Shown one piece after another: positions 25,773 to 34,280 of a DNA stretch of 60,728 bases. Under the pieces are notes generated by a model. The model ran no database searches, was not told the DNA's origin, and saw nothing but the letters and a program-made list of their open reading frames with translations. The position numbers and the translations under genes are program-made. Within the stretch, counting starts at the first letter, position 1. Every line of letters begins with the position of its first letter. Source of the stretch: an uncultured Lachnospiraceae bacterium. Its GTDB lineage: Bacteria > Bacillota > Clostridia > Lachnospirales > Lachnospiraceae. The stretch is taken from NCBI GenBank assembly GCA_949471785.1, contig CASWRE010000017.1, positions 1 to 60,728 of the forward strand, read 5' to 3'.

Positions 25773-28022
25773 ATGGAGACAGAGGCCGGGGAGGACACAG
25801 CTTTGGAGAATGAGTATCATGGGACAGATTATATTTTGGACAGGCAGGACGCCAGCATGGACGGGGAAACCGGCGCGGGGCAGATTCGGGAGAAGCTGCC
25901 AAACGGCCGGGATCAATCTCTTTGGCGTACACTGGATGCCGGTATTCCCCTGCAGCCGAAAAAAGTTCTGGAAGATATGCCGGGGGGATTTTTCGTTTAC
26001 CATGCGGACGGCGATGAAGAAATCTTATACGCCAACAGCGCCCTGATACGGATATACGGCTGCGATTCTCTGGACGAGTTCCGGCGGTTAACCGCGAATT
26101 CATTTAGAGGGATGGTACACCCCGATGATCTCGACGCCGTAGAGCAGAGTATCCGGGAGCAGATCGCCCAGAGCGTTTATGACCTGGATTATGTGGAATA
26201 CAGGATCATACGCAAGGATGGGGAAATACGCTGGCTGGATGATTACGGTCATTTTATACGAAGCGACCTGTCCGGCGATGTTTTTTATGTGTTTGTCATA
26301 GATGTGACAGATAAGAAAATCCGTCAGATGGAAGAGAGGAAAGCCTTTCTTCGCGAAAAAAGGCAGAAAGAAAACCAGATTGAGAAATATAGTGAGGAGA
26401 TGGCCCTGATCAACCGGGAATATATGCGCCGGATTGAGACCATTGAGGGATTGAGTATTGATTATGAATCGATATTTTATGCCGATCTGGACGCGGACAG
26501 TCTGACGCCCTACAGAATGAGCTATCGCGTCGATCCGCCGGTGAAATCGGAATGTCCCCTGGCCGAATTTGAGAAAATTCATGACCGTTTTATACAGAAC
26601 TGGGTGCACGCTGAGGATCGCGGGCTTCTGGAAAAGTCCGTGCGGCCGGATGTCCTCCGCAGGAAGCTTGCGGAAGAAAAAAGCTTCTATGTGAATTATC
26701 GGATTGTGGAGAACGGCCGTGTCAAATATCAGCAGCTCCGTGTCGTGGATGTGGGGAAAGAAAGCCGCGGTTCTCAGATCGTGCTGGGCTATCGAAATGT
26801 GGATCAGGAAATGATCCGTGAGATGGAGCGGAAGAAAGTTCTGGAAGGCGCTCTGAAAAAAGCCGAGGCAGCCATTGAGGCTAAAAACGCATTCCTGTCC
26901 AATATGTCCCATGATATCCGGACGCCGATGAACGCCATTATCGGTTTTACCGCCCTGGCAAAGAAATATATCCATGATGCCGAAAAGGCCGACGAATATC
27001 TGAATCAGATTGAGATCTCCAACAATCAGCTCCTGCTCATTCTCATGGATGTGCTGGAACTGACAAAGCTGGAGGCTGGAGGCGGACATGTCGCAGAAGA
27101 ACCCTGCTGCCTGTCCGATCTTGTGGAAAAGGTACGCGGAGATCTGCAGGAGACTGCAGAAAAAAAGGAGATCTCTTTTTTGGTGGATCTGTCCGGTATG
27201 ATGCATGACGACGTGCTTTCGGATGGAACAAAGATCGGCGATGTTCTCATGCGTCTGGCGGATAACGCGATAAAATATACGAATCCGGGCGGCAGGGTTA
27301 CGGTCTCTGTCACGGAAAAGGAAAATATCATGACAGATTACGCCCTTTATCAGTTTGTGGTGGAGGATAACGGGATCGGCATCAGCGAGGAATTTATGGG
27401 CCATATTTTCGAGCCTTTTGAGAGAGAGAAGAATACTACCCTGGGAGGCGTCCTGGGTTCCGGTCTGGGTCTTGTGATTGCCAAAAACATTGTGGACGCC
27501 ATGGGAGGAAGCATTGAGGTGGAAAGCGCCTGCGGCCGGGGAAGCCGGTTTACCGTATCGCTGAGTTTGCACCGTCAGAATGCCCGGGGCAGGACAGGGA
27601 TGTCCTCCGATGGGCAGAAAGCCCCGAAAGAGCCGCCGGTAACGCAGAAAATTTTGCTGGTGGAGGACAATGAAATTAACCAGGAGATAGAGACGGAGCT
27701 GCTGGAAAGCGACGGTTTTGTGGTGGATACGGCGGAAAACGGACAGGTCGCCGTGGATATGATCAGGCAGTCCCGGCCCGGAACCTATGGCCTGATTCTC
27801 ATGGATATTCAGATGCCGGTCATGGACGGCTATCCGGCAGCCCGGGCGATCCGGCAGCTGGAGGATACCAGGCTGGCCGAGGTGCCGATCATAGCCCTGT
27901 CGGCCAATGCACTGGAGGAGGACAAGAAAAGGGCCATGGAGAGCGGAATGGACGCTCATATGGCCAAGCCTTTGAATACTCAGCTTTTGGAGAAAATGGT
28001 GAGGGAGATTCTGCGGCAGTAG
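25773..28022 (+). CDS. Cytoplasmic PAS-containing hybrid histidine kinase
   Basis: 749 residues with no membrane segment. A PAS fold spans about residues 65-175 (GGFFVYHADGDEEILYANSA, MVHPDDLDAVEQ), and a second, weaker sensory region covers about 220-350. HisKA has His380 in NMSHDIRTPMNAIIG; the HATPase has GIGISEEFMGHIFEPF and GSGLGLVIAKN. One receiver follows with phospho-acceptor Asp678 (LMDIQMPVMDGY). The start is uncertain: ATG 25773 has only a weak ribosome binding site, whereas TTG 25803 follows GGGGAGGA by about seven bases. nagA begins 21 bases downstream, so the two may be co-transcribed. No partner regulator is nearby. Confidence 0.9.
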   Translation: METEAGEDTALENEYHGTDYILDRQDASMDGETGAGQIREKLPNGRDQSLWRTLDAGIPLQPKKVLEDMPGGFFVYHADGDEEILYANSALIRIYGCDSLDEFRRLTANSFRGMVHPDDLDAVEQSIREQIAQSVYDLDYVEYRIIRKDGEIRWLDDYGHFIRSDLSGDVFYVFVIDVTDKKIRQMEERKAFLREKRQKENQIEKYSEEMALINREYMRRIETIEGLSIDYESIFYADLDADSLTPYRMSYRVDPPVKSECPLAEFEKIHDRFIQNWVHAEDRGLLEKSVRPDVLRRKLAEEKSFYVNYRIVENGRVKYQQLRVVDVGKESRGSQIVLGYRNVDQEMIREMERKKVLEGALKKAEAAIEAKNAFLSNMSHDIRTPMNAIIGFTALAKKYIHDAEKADEYLNQIEISNNQLLLILMDVLELTKLEAGGGHVAEEPCCLSDLVEKVRGDLQETAEKKEISFLVDLSGMMHDDVLSDGTKIGDVLMRLADNAIKYTNPGGRVTVSVTEKENIMTDYALYQFVVEDNGIGISEEFMGHIFEPFEREKNTTLGGVLGSGLGLVIAKNIVDAMGGSIEVESACGRGSRFTVSLSLHRQNARGRTGMSSDGQKAPKEPPVTQKILLVEDNEINQEIETELLESDGFVVDTAENGQVAVDMIRQSRPGTYGLILMDIQMPVMDGYPAARAIRQLEDTRLAEVPIIALSANALEEDKKRAMESGMDAHMAKPLNTQLLEKMVREILRQ

Positions 28023-28043
28023 CGGGGGGTTGCAGGAGAAGAG

Positions 28044-29252
28044 ATGGGAAAAAGGATAGAAAATATAAAAGTCTACACGGAGGAGGGGCGTTTTGTCCCC
28101 GGCGCCGTAATAACAGAAGGGGCTTTCATACGCCGGATTGCGGTGGGAGAATCCGGGGGGAAAGTCATGCCGTCGGGCAGCGGAGCGGCGGAGATCATAG
28201 ACGGCGGCGGCTGTTACTGCATACCCGGCATGATCGACATTCATCTCCATGGCTGCAGAGGGCAGGATTTCTGCGATGGTACAAGGCGGGCTTTGGAGAC
28301 GATCACTGCCTGGGAGGCGTCTGCGGGCGTGACGGCCATCGCGCCGGCGGTCATGACATTGCCTGTCCGAAAGCTGGAATCTGTTCTGGCTGTTGCGGCG
28401 GCTTATCGGAGAGAACAGCAGGAGGGGAAAACACTTCCCGGCGCCGATCTGGCCGGAATCAATATGGAGGGGCCGTTCATCAGTCCGGCAAAAAAAGGAG
28501 CCCAGGACGCCAGGTACGCCGTTCCCTGTGACGCGGGTCTGTATCGCCGCTTTCAGGAAGCGGCCGGCGGGTTGATCCGGTTTGTGGGCATTGCGCCGGA
28601 AGAAAGCCGGGACGCGGAAGCTTTTATTCGTGAAGTGAAAGAGGAGGCAGTGGTTGCGCTGGCCCACACCAATGCGGATTACGATACGGCCATGGCGGCT
28701 TTCAGGGCGGGAGCCGGCCATGCGGTTCATCTGTACAATGCCATGTCCCCCTGTACGCATCGGGAGCCCGGGGTGGTGGGAGCCGTAGCGGACAGTTCCC
28801 ATGTGACGGCGGAAATGATCTGTGACGGCGTGCATATTCATCCGGCCGTGGTACGGGCCGCTATGAAAATGCTCGGCACAGGCCGAGTATGTTTTGTGAG
28901 CGACAGCATGCGGGCCACGGGCCTGTCGGACGGGCGGTATACCCTGGGCGGCCTGGAGGTGGCTGTGCGGGGGAACCGTGCCGAGCTGGTCTCCGACGGA
29001 GCCCTGGCCGGTTCCGTCACGTCACTGCCGGATTGTGTGCGAAAGGCTGTTTCCGAGATGAGTATTCCCCTGGAGACTGCGATTGCCTGCGCCACGGTAA
29101 ATCCGGCGAAAAGTTTGGGCCAGTGGGCATTGCGCGGTTCCCTTTCCCCGGGAAAGCTGGCCGACCTGGTCTTATGGGACGGGGATCTGGCGCTTCGGGC
29201 GGTGATGAAGTCAGGGGAATGGCTGGCGCCTATTCGTCCCATCCGTCCGTGA
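28044..29252 (+). CDS. nagA: N-acetylglucosamine-6-phosphate deacetylase
   Basis: Removes the acetyl group from GlcNAc-6-phosphate, feeding amino sugars to glycolysis or cell wall synthesis. 402 residues. Amidohydrolase motifs are IPGMIDIHLHG, metal-binding Glu in NMEGPFISPAKKGA, His residues in VALAHTNADYD and GHAVHLYNAMSP, and catalytic Asp in FVSDSMRATG. AGGAG sits upstream of ATG 28044. There is no nagB or PTS gene beside it. Its last 23 bases overlap the 3' end of a convergent HicB-like gene. Confidence 0.94.
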   Translation: MGKRIENIKVYTEEGRFVPGAVITEGAFIRRIAVGESGGKVMPSGSGAAEIIDGGGCYCIPGMIDIHLHGCRGQDFCDGTRRALETITAWEASAGVTAIAPAVMTLPVRKLESVLAVAAAYRREQQEGKTLPGADLAGINMEGPFISPAKKGAQDARYAVPCDAGLYRRFQEAAGGLIRFVGIAPEESRDAEAFIREVKEEAVVALAHTNADYDTAMAAFRAGAGHAVHLYNAMSPCTHREPGVVGAVADSSHVTAEMICDGVHIHPAVVRAAMKMLGTGRVCFVSDSMRATGLSDGRYTLGGLEVAVRGNRAELVSDGALAGSVTSLPDCVRKAVSEMSIPLETAIACATVNPAKSLGQWALRGSLSPGKLADLVLWDGDLALRAVMKSGEWLAPIRPIRP

Positions 29253-29508
29253 AGCGGATGTTAACGGAAATGTTGCGGACGATATCACCTTCCTTCAGAT
29301 CTATATCCGGGATGTCTGATACAGGGGGAAGCTGTCCGTTGTCGTCGGATAATTCGAGCCAGATCCAGTCATAGGCGGCTTCGTTGGCCTTTTCGACGGC
29401 TTCGTCCAGGGTGTCTCCCTCGGCGCGGCAGCATTCCAGGTCAGGGAAATATCCCTCAAAGCCGCCCGATTCGTTTTTATGGAACACAGCGGGATAGATG
29501 AACTTCAT
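29230..29508 (-). CDS. HicB-like protein without a HicA partner
   Basis: 92 residues from ATG 29508 with AAGGAGG upstream. The partial RNase H-like HicB fold is recognised from YPAVFHKNESGGFEGYFPDL and CCRAEGDTLDEAVEKANEAA. A C-terminal DNA-binding domain of the larger HicB antitoxins is not evident. No small HicA-like gene (about 60 residues with a conserved GSHH) lies on either side. It may be a solitary regulator or the surviving half of a toxin-antitoxin pair. Its 3' end overlaps nagA by 23 bases, and a palindromic repeat (29533-29559) sits in its 5' region. Confidence 0.8.
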   Translation of the reverse strand: MKFIYPAVFHKNESGGFEGYFPDLECCRAEGDTLDEAVEKANEAAYDWIWLELSDDNGQLPPVSDIPDIDLKEGDIVRNISVNIRFTDGWDE

Positions 29509-29532
29509 GATAGATGGCCTCCTTGATAAATG

Positions 29533-29559
29533 GTAACTGTTCAGTACTTTCACAGTTAC
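29533..29559. repeat. REP-like 27-bp palindrome, copy A
   Basis: Begins GTAACTG and ends CAGTTAC, with a central GTAC. Its reverse complement matches 42246-42272 at 24 of 27 positions by my count. The changes keep the arms and the centre largely palindromic. It lies upstream of the hicB-like gene. Confidence 0.6.
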
Positions 29560-29643
29560 GGCAAATGTTCTATTTACGATTTTATCACAGGCCCGGGGAC
29601 GGCTTCAAGGCAAATCAGTAATTTGAATACGGGAGAATAGAAG

Positions 29644-30135
29644 ATGGAAGGATTAAGTACACTATGCTACATAGAGGATCGGGGCCGTTATCTGATGCTG
29701 CACAGGACGGTAAAGGAACGGGATGTCAACAAAGATAAATGGATCGGTGTGGGCGGTCATTTTGAACCGGGAGAGAGCCCGGAAGAATGCCTGCTCCGGG
29801 AAGTCCGCGAGGAGACCGGGTACCGTCTTACGTCCTATCGTTTTCGGGGTATCGTTACGTTTCTGTCGGGGGACGGGGTTACGGAGTACATGCATCTGTT
29901 TACCGCGGACGGATTTGAGGGTACGCCCATAGCCTGCAATGAAGGGGAGCTGGAATGGGTGTCCATAGAGGAGATCGAGTCGCTGAATATCTGGGAGGGA
30001 GATAAGATATTTTTCCGTCTTCTCGCCGCTGACAGGCCCTTTTTTTCGTTGAAGCTGGTTTACGACGGCCGGGGCGGGCTGGTATCCGCCGCGCTGGACG
30101 GCGAGCCGCTGGACCTGCCCGTGATCGGAGGTTGA
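29644..30135 (+). CDS. NUDIX hydrolase (MutT-like)
   Basis: 163 residues. The NUDIX box is complete: GGHFEPGESPEECLLREVREETG (residues about 38-60; invariant G, E, REVREE and G in place). The start MEGLSTLCYIEDRGRYL and the use of KDKWIGVGG suggest an 8-oxo-dGTP or related nucleotide diphosphatase. The substrate is not certain. A GGGAGAA-type ribosome binding site precedes ATG 29644. It stands between a HicB-like gene and a dehydrogenase gene with no clear link. Confidence 0.9.
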   Translation: MEGLSTLCYIEDRGRYLMLHRTVKERDVNKDKWIGVGGHFEPGESPEECLLREVREETGYRLTSYRFRGIVTFLSGDGVTEYMHLFTADGFEGTPIACNEGELEWVSIEEIESLNIWEGDKIFFRLLAADRPFFSLKLVYDGRGGLVSAALDGEPLDLPVIGG

Positions 30136-30248
30136 TCCTGGTCCGGCGTCTATGAGACGATGTTTCTTTGGCACAGCCGGTTATGGTTCGTGTCAAATTT
30201 TATTTTGGTTTATCGCCGTGTGGTTATGGTATCGGAAAAGATGGGCAT

Positions 30249-30275
30249 ACTGACAGCAAAAAGGAGGCTGTCAGT
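30249..30275 (+). promoter_or_regulatory. Hairpin presenting the ribosome binding site of the dehydrogenase gene
   Basis: ACTGACAGC (30249-30257) and GCTGTCAGT (30267-30275) pair perfectly over 9 bp around the loop AAAAAGGAG. The Shine-Dalgarno is in the loop and first stem pair, and the stem ends one base before ATG 30277. Such a hairpin could limit or tune translation. No T tract follows, so it is not a terminator. Confidence 0.6.
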
Positions 30276-30276
30276 T

Positions 30277-31269
30277 ATGAAAATATTGTTTTTTGATACC
30301 AAAAGCTATGATAAAGATTCTTTTGAGAAGGAGAAAGAAAAATATCCGTCCGTGAAAATTGACTATCTGAAAACGGATCTGGCGCCCAAGACGGCTCAGC
30401 TGGCCCAGGGATATGACGCGGTATGCGCTTTTGTTAATTCCGACGTGGGTACGGATACGGTGGAACGGCTCCATGAGGCAGGGGTGAAGACGATCCTCAT
30501 GCGGTGTGCCGGCTACAATAACGTGTCTCTGCCTGCGGCAAAGCGCTGCGGTATCCGGGTACTGCGGGTGCCGGGCTATTCCCCGGAAGCCGTGGCCGAG
30601 CATGCCATGGCTCTGGCTTTGGCCGCCGACAGGCGGATGCATAAAGCCTATGTCAAGGTCCGTGAAAATGATTTTTCTCTGGGTAGCCTTATGGGCTTTA
30701 ATTTTTATAAGAAAACTGCTGGGATCATCGGCACCGGTAAGATCGGCGCGGCTATGGCCCGCATCTGCCATGGATTCGGCATGGATGTGATTGCCTATGA
30801 TGTATATGAGAATAAATCTCTTGCCGGATTCGTCACTTATAAGCCTTTGGACGAGGTGCTGGCCCAGAGCGATCTGATCTCCCTGCACTGCCCGTTGACG
30901 GACGAGACTTATCATTTAATTAACCGGGAGACGATTGCCAGGATGAAGGACGGCGTGGTGCTGGTCAATACTTCGCGTGGCGCGTTGGTGAAGACCGATG
31001 ATCTGATCGAAGGCATTCGCGCGAGAAAATTTCACGGAATAGGGCTGGATGTGTATGAGGAGGAGGCCAGCAATGTGTTTGAAGATCGTTCCGACGAAAT
31101 CCTGGAGCACTCTACTACGGCCAGGCTTCTGTCTTTTCCCAACGTCGTGATTACTTCTCATCAAGGATTTTTTACGGTCGAAGCTCTGGCCGCCATCGCG
31201 GCCACTACGCTGCAGAATGCCGTGGACGCGGAACAGGGGCGGGAAAACGGTAATCTTGTGACAGTGTGA
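30277..31269 (+). CDS. D-2-hydroxyacid dehydrogenase (probable D-lactate dehydrogenase)
   Basis: 330 residues from ATG 30277. NAD-dependent, expected to interconvert pyruvate and D-lactate. The Rossmann loop is GIIGTGKIGAAMARI; catalytic Arg lies in VNTSRGALV, Glu in the DVYEEE region, and His in VVITSHQGFFT. The N-terminal KILFFDTKSYDKDSFE is typical of fermentative D-LDH. Related 2-hydroxyisocaproate dehydrogenases cannot be excluded. An extension upstream to 30160 is disfavoured. The larB-larC genes about 2.3 kb downstream, which serve lactate racemase, fit a D-lactate role. Confidence 0.88.
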   Translation: MKILFFDTKSYDKDSFEKEKEKYPSVKIDYLKTDLAPKTAQLAQGYDAVCAFVNSDVGTDTVERLHEAGVKTILMRCAGYNNVSLPAAKRCGIRVLRVPGYSPEAVAEHAMALALAADRRMHKAYVKVRENDFSLGSLMGFNFYKKTAGIIGTGKIGAAMARICHGFGMDVIAYDVYENKSLAGFVTYKPLDEVLAQSDLISLHCPLTDETYHLINRETIARMKDGVVLVNTSRGALVKTDDLIEGIRARKFHGIGLDVYEEEASNVFEDRSDEILEHSTTARLLSFPNVVITSHQGFFTVEALAAIAATTLQNAVDAEQGRENGNLVTV

Positions 31270-31347
31270 CAGGCAGGCTGAACGGTTGCGTAATTTCTGT
31301 CGGTGACATAAAAGTTGTGAAGATTTCTTGAATTTTTATAAAAATCC

Positions 31348-31375
31348 GTGACAAAGAAGCGCTTTGTGCTATAAT
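31348..31375 (+). promoter_or_regulatory. Promoter of the NlpC/P60 gene
   Basis: -35 GTGACA (31348-31353), 16-bp spacer, -10 TATAAT (31370-31375). The spacer region contains the inverted repeat ACAAAG-N5-CTTTGT (31351-31367), a possible operator. Downstream in the leader are a run of nine G (31395-31403) and a hairpin TCCGGCAGA/TCTGCCGGA (about 31407-31429). Confidence 0.6.
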
Positions 31376-31483
31376 TCACTTTATGCAAGTCGCAGGGGGG
31401 GGGCTTTCCGGCAGAGCAGGTCTGCCGGATATCGACGGAACAGACAGGCAGAAAGAAGTGACAGTGTAGAACGGAGTAGCAGA

Positions 31484-33331
31484 ATGAATCATTGGAAAAT
31501 TATGGGCGTGAGGTCTCTGGCCGGCGTCCTTACGGTGGGAATGTTGATGGGACAGCCGTCCCTTTGGGGGGCTGTGGATGTCACGGCTCAGGCTTCCGAT
31601 GTTTCCGCAAAGGAAAAAACGCCGGACACATCGAAAAAGGGGAGCGCCGTGCCGGAGTCTCAGCCTTCGGATGCGGATAAACCCGAGGCGGATAATAAGG
31701 ATACGGGAGGTTCGGACGGTGACAATCCCGCCTCCGGGTTGCCGGAAGGAAGCGGTTCTTCGTCGGCCATACCGGACGGGAAAGAGCCGCCTTCTCAGAA
31801 GCCGGATGAACAGGAGCCATCCTCCCAGCTGCCGGACGACGGTGACCAGACGTCTCAGGCGCCCGGCGACGGAGACGGTTCATCCGTGGTTCCGGGGTCC
31901 GACATACAGCCCGATCCGACGCCGGATTCCTCCGGGATACCGGAAGGCAGCGGGACGGGCAGCTCCTCCCTGCCAGGGACACAGCCGCCGGAAGGCAGCG
32001 GCAGTCAGATCGTACCTGGCAGCAGCGTGGTGGATTTTTCTGAGATGGATGAAGAAGAACCGGAAGAGGTAGACGAGGAAGAAGAGGAGGAACTGGAAGA
32101 CGAAAGCAAAGTTCAGGCCGGTAAAGATTTTTATACGGGCCAGCTGAAATCCCAGTTTCACATGGTGTTTGCAGACAATTTCGCGGATATCATGGAGGAC
32201 ATCGAGAAAGAAAACTTTGCCCGGAACGGATTGGACGAAGAAGGGATTTTCACTATGGTTCTGCGGGAGAAAGAAGAGACCGGGGAGGACGTCTTCCGCG
32301 CGCCAAACTGGAAAGATATTGTGGCCGTGTACGTCCTCCGACAGAAGCAGGCCGGTGAGAAAACGTTCTATTTCGATGAGGAGCATCAAACGGCTATTGC
32401 CGAGGTATATGCCCGGATGAATTCCGTGCAGGAAATAGCGGGCGAAAAAACGTACATATCGTTTAGCGTGGAAGATTATGCGGATCAGGAGGATCTGAAA
32501 AAAGAGGATCGGGAAACACTGGAACGCTACAGCGGCAGGGAATGTATCCTGCTGTGCGCCGCGCTGACCGGTGCCAGGGGCCTGATTGAGGGCACTTTTG
32601 GCAGTGAGGTATCCGGGGAGCGCGCGGATATCGTGGCAGCGGCTTACAGCCTGGTGGGAAAAATCTCCTATTTCTTCGGCGGCAAATCGTCGGCTATCGG
32701 CTGGGATGACCGGTGGGGAGATAAGAGAGAAGTAACTGCAGAAGGTTCCCGTTCCACTGGCAAAACCCGAAAATACGGACTGGACTGCAGCGGCTATGTG
32801 ACCTGGGCTTTTATCAACGGCTATGGCAGAGCCAGCGCTTCGGGAAAGATCGGTAACGGTACGAGCGCTCAGTGGTACGCGTCGCGGAAGATTGAGAAGG
32901 ATGAGCAGATTCTTCCGGGAGATCTTGTGTTTTTACAGGGCCCCGAGCATAGTGGGATTAATCATGTGGGCCTGGTGGTCGGCGTGAAGGAGAACGGAGA
33001 CGTGATTGTGTCTCACTGCAGCTCCGGACACAACGGCGTGGTGGTGCAGGAAGCTTCGAGGGCCGGATTCAAATATATCCGCCGGCCGAAATGCTTTGCC
33101 GACGGAGACAAGGAAGCCGCAAAACTGGCAAAACGGGAGAAGGATCTTCTTAAGAAAGAAGAAAAATCGGATTCTCCTTATATCAGCAGGGATGTAAAAG
33201 TGAAGCTGCTTTCCCCTGAGGACAGAGAAGCCAGGCGGGAGTCGGAGAGCCGGGAGGAGAGGGTTTTTGGCAGTATCGAGAAAAAGGAGAAGCAGCAGGA
33301 GCCTCTGATCCCTAATATCCTACAGCAATAA
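31484..33331 (+). CDS. Secreted NlpC/P60-family peptidoglycan hydrolase
   Basis: 615 residues from ATG 31484. A signal peptide (residues about 1-35) is followed by a Pro/Ser/Asp/Gly-rich low-complexity stretch (to about 180) and a very acidic segment (EEEPEEVDEEEEEELEDES). A middle helical region follows, then the NlpC/P60 domain from about residue 385 with catalytic Cys435 (GLDCSGYVTWAF) and His494 (GINHVGLVVG). A charged C-terminal tail ends the protein. It probably cuts peptide stems in the cell wall. The long disordered linker may span the wall. The leader holds a G9 tract and a strong hairpin. Confidence 0.9.
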   Translation: MNHWKIMGVRSLAGVLTVGMLMGQPSLWGAVDVTAQASDVSAKEKTPDTSKKGSAVPESQPSDADKPEADNKDTGGSDGDNPASGLPEGSGSSSAIPDGKEPPSQKPDEQEPSSQLPDDGDQTSQAPGDGDGSSVVPGSDIQPDPTPDSSGIPEGSGTGSSSLPGTQPPEGSGSQIVPGSSVVDFSEMDEEEPEEVDEEEEEELEDESKVQAGKDFYTGQLKSQFHMVFADNFADIMEDIEKENFARNGLDEEGIFTMVLREKEETGEDVFRAPNWKDIVAVYVLRQKQAGEKTFYFDEEHQTAIAEVYARMNSVQEIAGEKTYISFSVEDYADQEDLKKEDRETLERYSGRECILLCAALTGARGLIEGTFGSEVSGERADIVAAAYSLVGKISYFFGGKSSAIGWDDRWGDKREVTAEGSRSTGKTRKYGLDCSGYVTWAFINGYGRASASGKIGNGTSAQWYASRKIEKDEQILPGDLVFLQGPEHSGINHVGLVVGVKENGDVIVSHCSSGHNGVVVQEASRAGFKYIRRPKCFADGDKEAAKLAKREKDLLKKEEKSDSPYISRDVKVKLLSPEDREARRESESREERVFGSIEKKEKQQEPLIPNILQQ

Positions 33332-33351
33332 GTATGTCATGTTTTTTAGAA

Positions 33352-33396
33352 AAAGGGTGATATGTCTGCGTTTGAGAGGACATATTGCCTTTTTTT
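33352..33396 (+). terminator. Terminator of the NlpC/P60 gene
   Basis: Arms AAAGGGTGATATGTC and GACATATTGCCTTT pair with one bulge, followed by seven T. Confidence 0.7.
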
Positions 33397-33458
33397 GTCG
33401 ATTTTTGACGCTAAAATGAGGCAAAAGTGGGGGAAACTGTAAAAAAATAGTAAAAAGG

Positions 33459-33480
33459 TAATTGCTAAGGGGAGCAGTTA
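33459..33480 (+). promoter_or_regulatory. Inverted repeat upstream of larB
   Basis: TAATTGCT (33459-33466) and AGCAGTTA (33473-33480) form an inverted repeat with a 6-base centre. It overlaps a possible promoter (-35 TTGCTA, 17-bp spacer, -10 TACAGT), so it may be an operator. Tentative. Confidence 0.35.
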
Positions 33481-33527
33481 GTGATACAGTAGAATAAGTT
33501 GGAAAAGGGTTCTGACGGGAGGAATAT

Positions 33528-34280
33528 ATGGAAGCCAGGGAAGTGCTGAGACAATTTAAAGAGGGAGCTATTTCAATGGAGGAGGCGGAACATTATTTTC
33601 GCAGAGAACCCTTTGAGGAGATGGAATGTGCCAAGCTGGATACGCACCGGGAGATCCGTTCCGGTTTTCCGGAAGTGATCTACTGCAGCGGCAAAGCGGA
33701 TGAACATTTGCTGCAGATTGTAAAAAAACTGTATGAAAAGAACGGGGAAGTATTGGGAACCAGAGCCAGCCGGAGACAGTATGAGCTGGTGCGGGAGGAG
33801 ATTCCCGGGATACAGTATGATCCGATTTCCCGTATACTGAAGGCGAAAAAGCCGGGCGGGGTAAAGACCGGCAAGATCGCCGTCTGTACGGCGGGGACGG
33901 CGGATATACCGGTGGCCGAGGAAGCCGCCCAGACCGCGGAATATTTCGGAAGCCGGGTAGAACGGATATTTGACGTGGGAGTCAGCGGTATCCACAGGCT
34001 GTTTTCCCGGCTTGAGGCGATCCAGGATGCGAATTGTGTCGTTGCGGTAGCCGGTATGGAGGGAGCCCTGGCCAGCGTTCTGGGCGGCCTGGTGGATAAG
34101 CCGGTCATCGCCGTACCTACTTCGGTGGGCTATGGGGCCAATTTCCAGGGGCTGTCGGCCCTGCTTACCATGGTTAATTCCTGCGCGAACGGCATTGCCG
34201 TGGTAAATATTGATAATGGTTACGGGGCGGGGTACATAGCGACCCAGATTAATAGATTGGCGGTGAGGGGAAATGGGTAA
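33528..34280 (+). CDS. larB: Nickel pincer cofactor biosynthesis protein LarB
   Basis: LarB carboxylates and hydrolyses nicotinic acid adenine dinucleotide to start the Ni-pincer nucleotide cofactor of lactate racemase. 250 residues. The C-terminal half is the AIR carboxylase (PurE)-like domain: TAGTADIPVAEEAAQTAEYF, VVAVAGMEGALASVLGGL and VPTSVGYGANFQGLSALL. The N-terminal region contains ISRILKAKKP-type bases before the domain. A GGGAGG ribosome binding site precedes ATG 33528. It overlaps larC by 8 bases. larE and larA are not in the window. Confidence 0.92.
   Translation: MEAREVLRQFKEGAISMEEAEHYFRREPFEEMECAKLDTHREIRSGFPEVIYCSGKADEHLLQIVKKLYEKNGEVLGTRASRRQYELVREEIPGIQYDPISRILKAKKPGGVKTGKIAVCTAGTADIPVAEEAAQTAEYFGSRVERIFDVGVSGIHRLFSRLEAIQDANCVVAVAGMEGALASVLGGLVDKPVIAVPTSVGYGANFQGLSALLTMVNSCANGIAVVNIDNGYGAGYIATQINRLAVRGNG

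Noticed and set aside
26100-28841. A 913-codon open frame on the minus strand opposite kinase 2 and nagA
   Set aside because: It mirrors the codon structure of two clearly recognisable genes, has no ribosome binding site and its translation shows no known domain. Similar long antisense frames over copA, hemA, the HemC fusion, DUF5717 and lon were rejected for the same reason.
31376-31483. c-di-AMP (ydaO) or c-di-GMP riboswitch before the NlpC/P60 gene
   Set aside because: These often precede cell wall hydrolases, but the leader of about 100 bases lacks the conserved core sequences and has only one hairpin.
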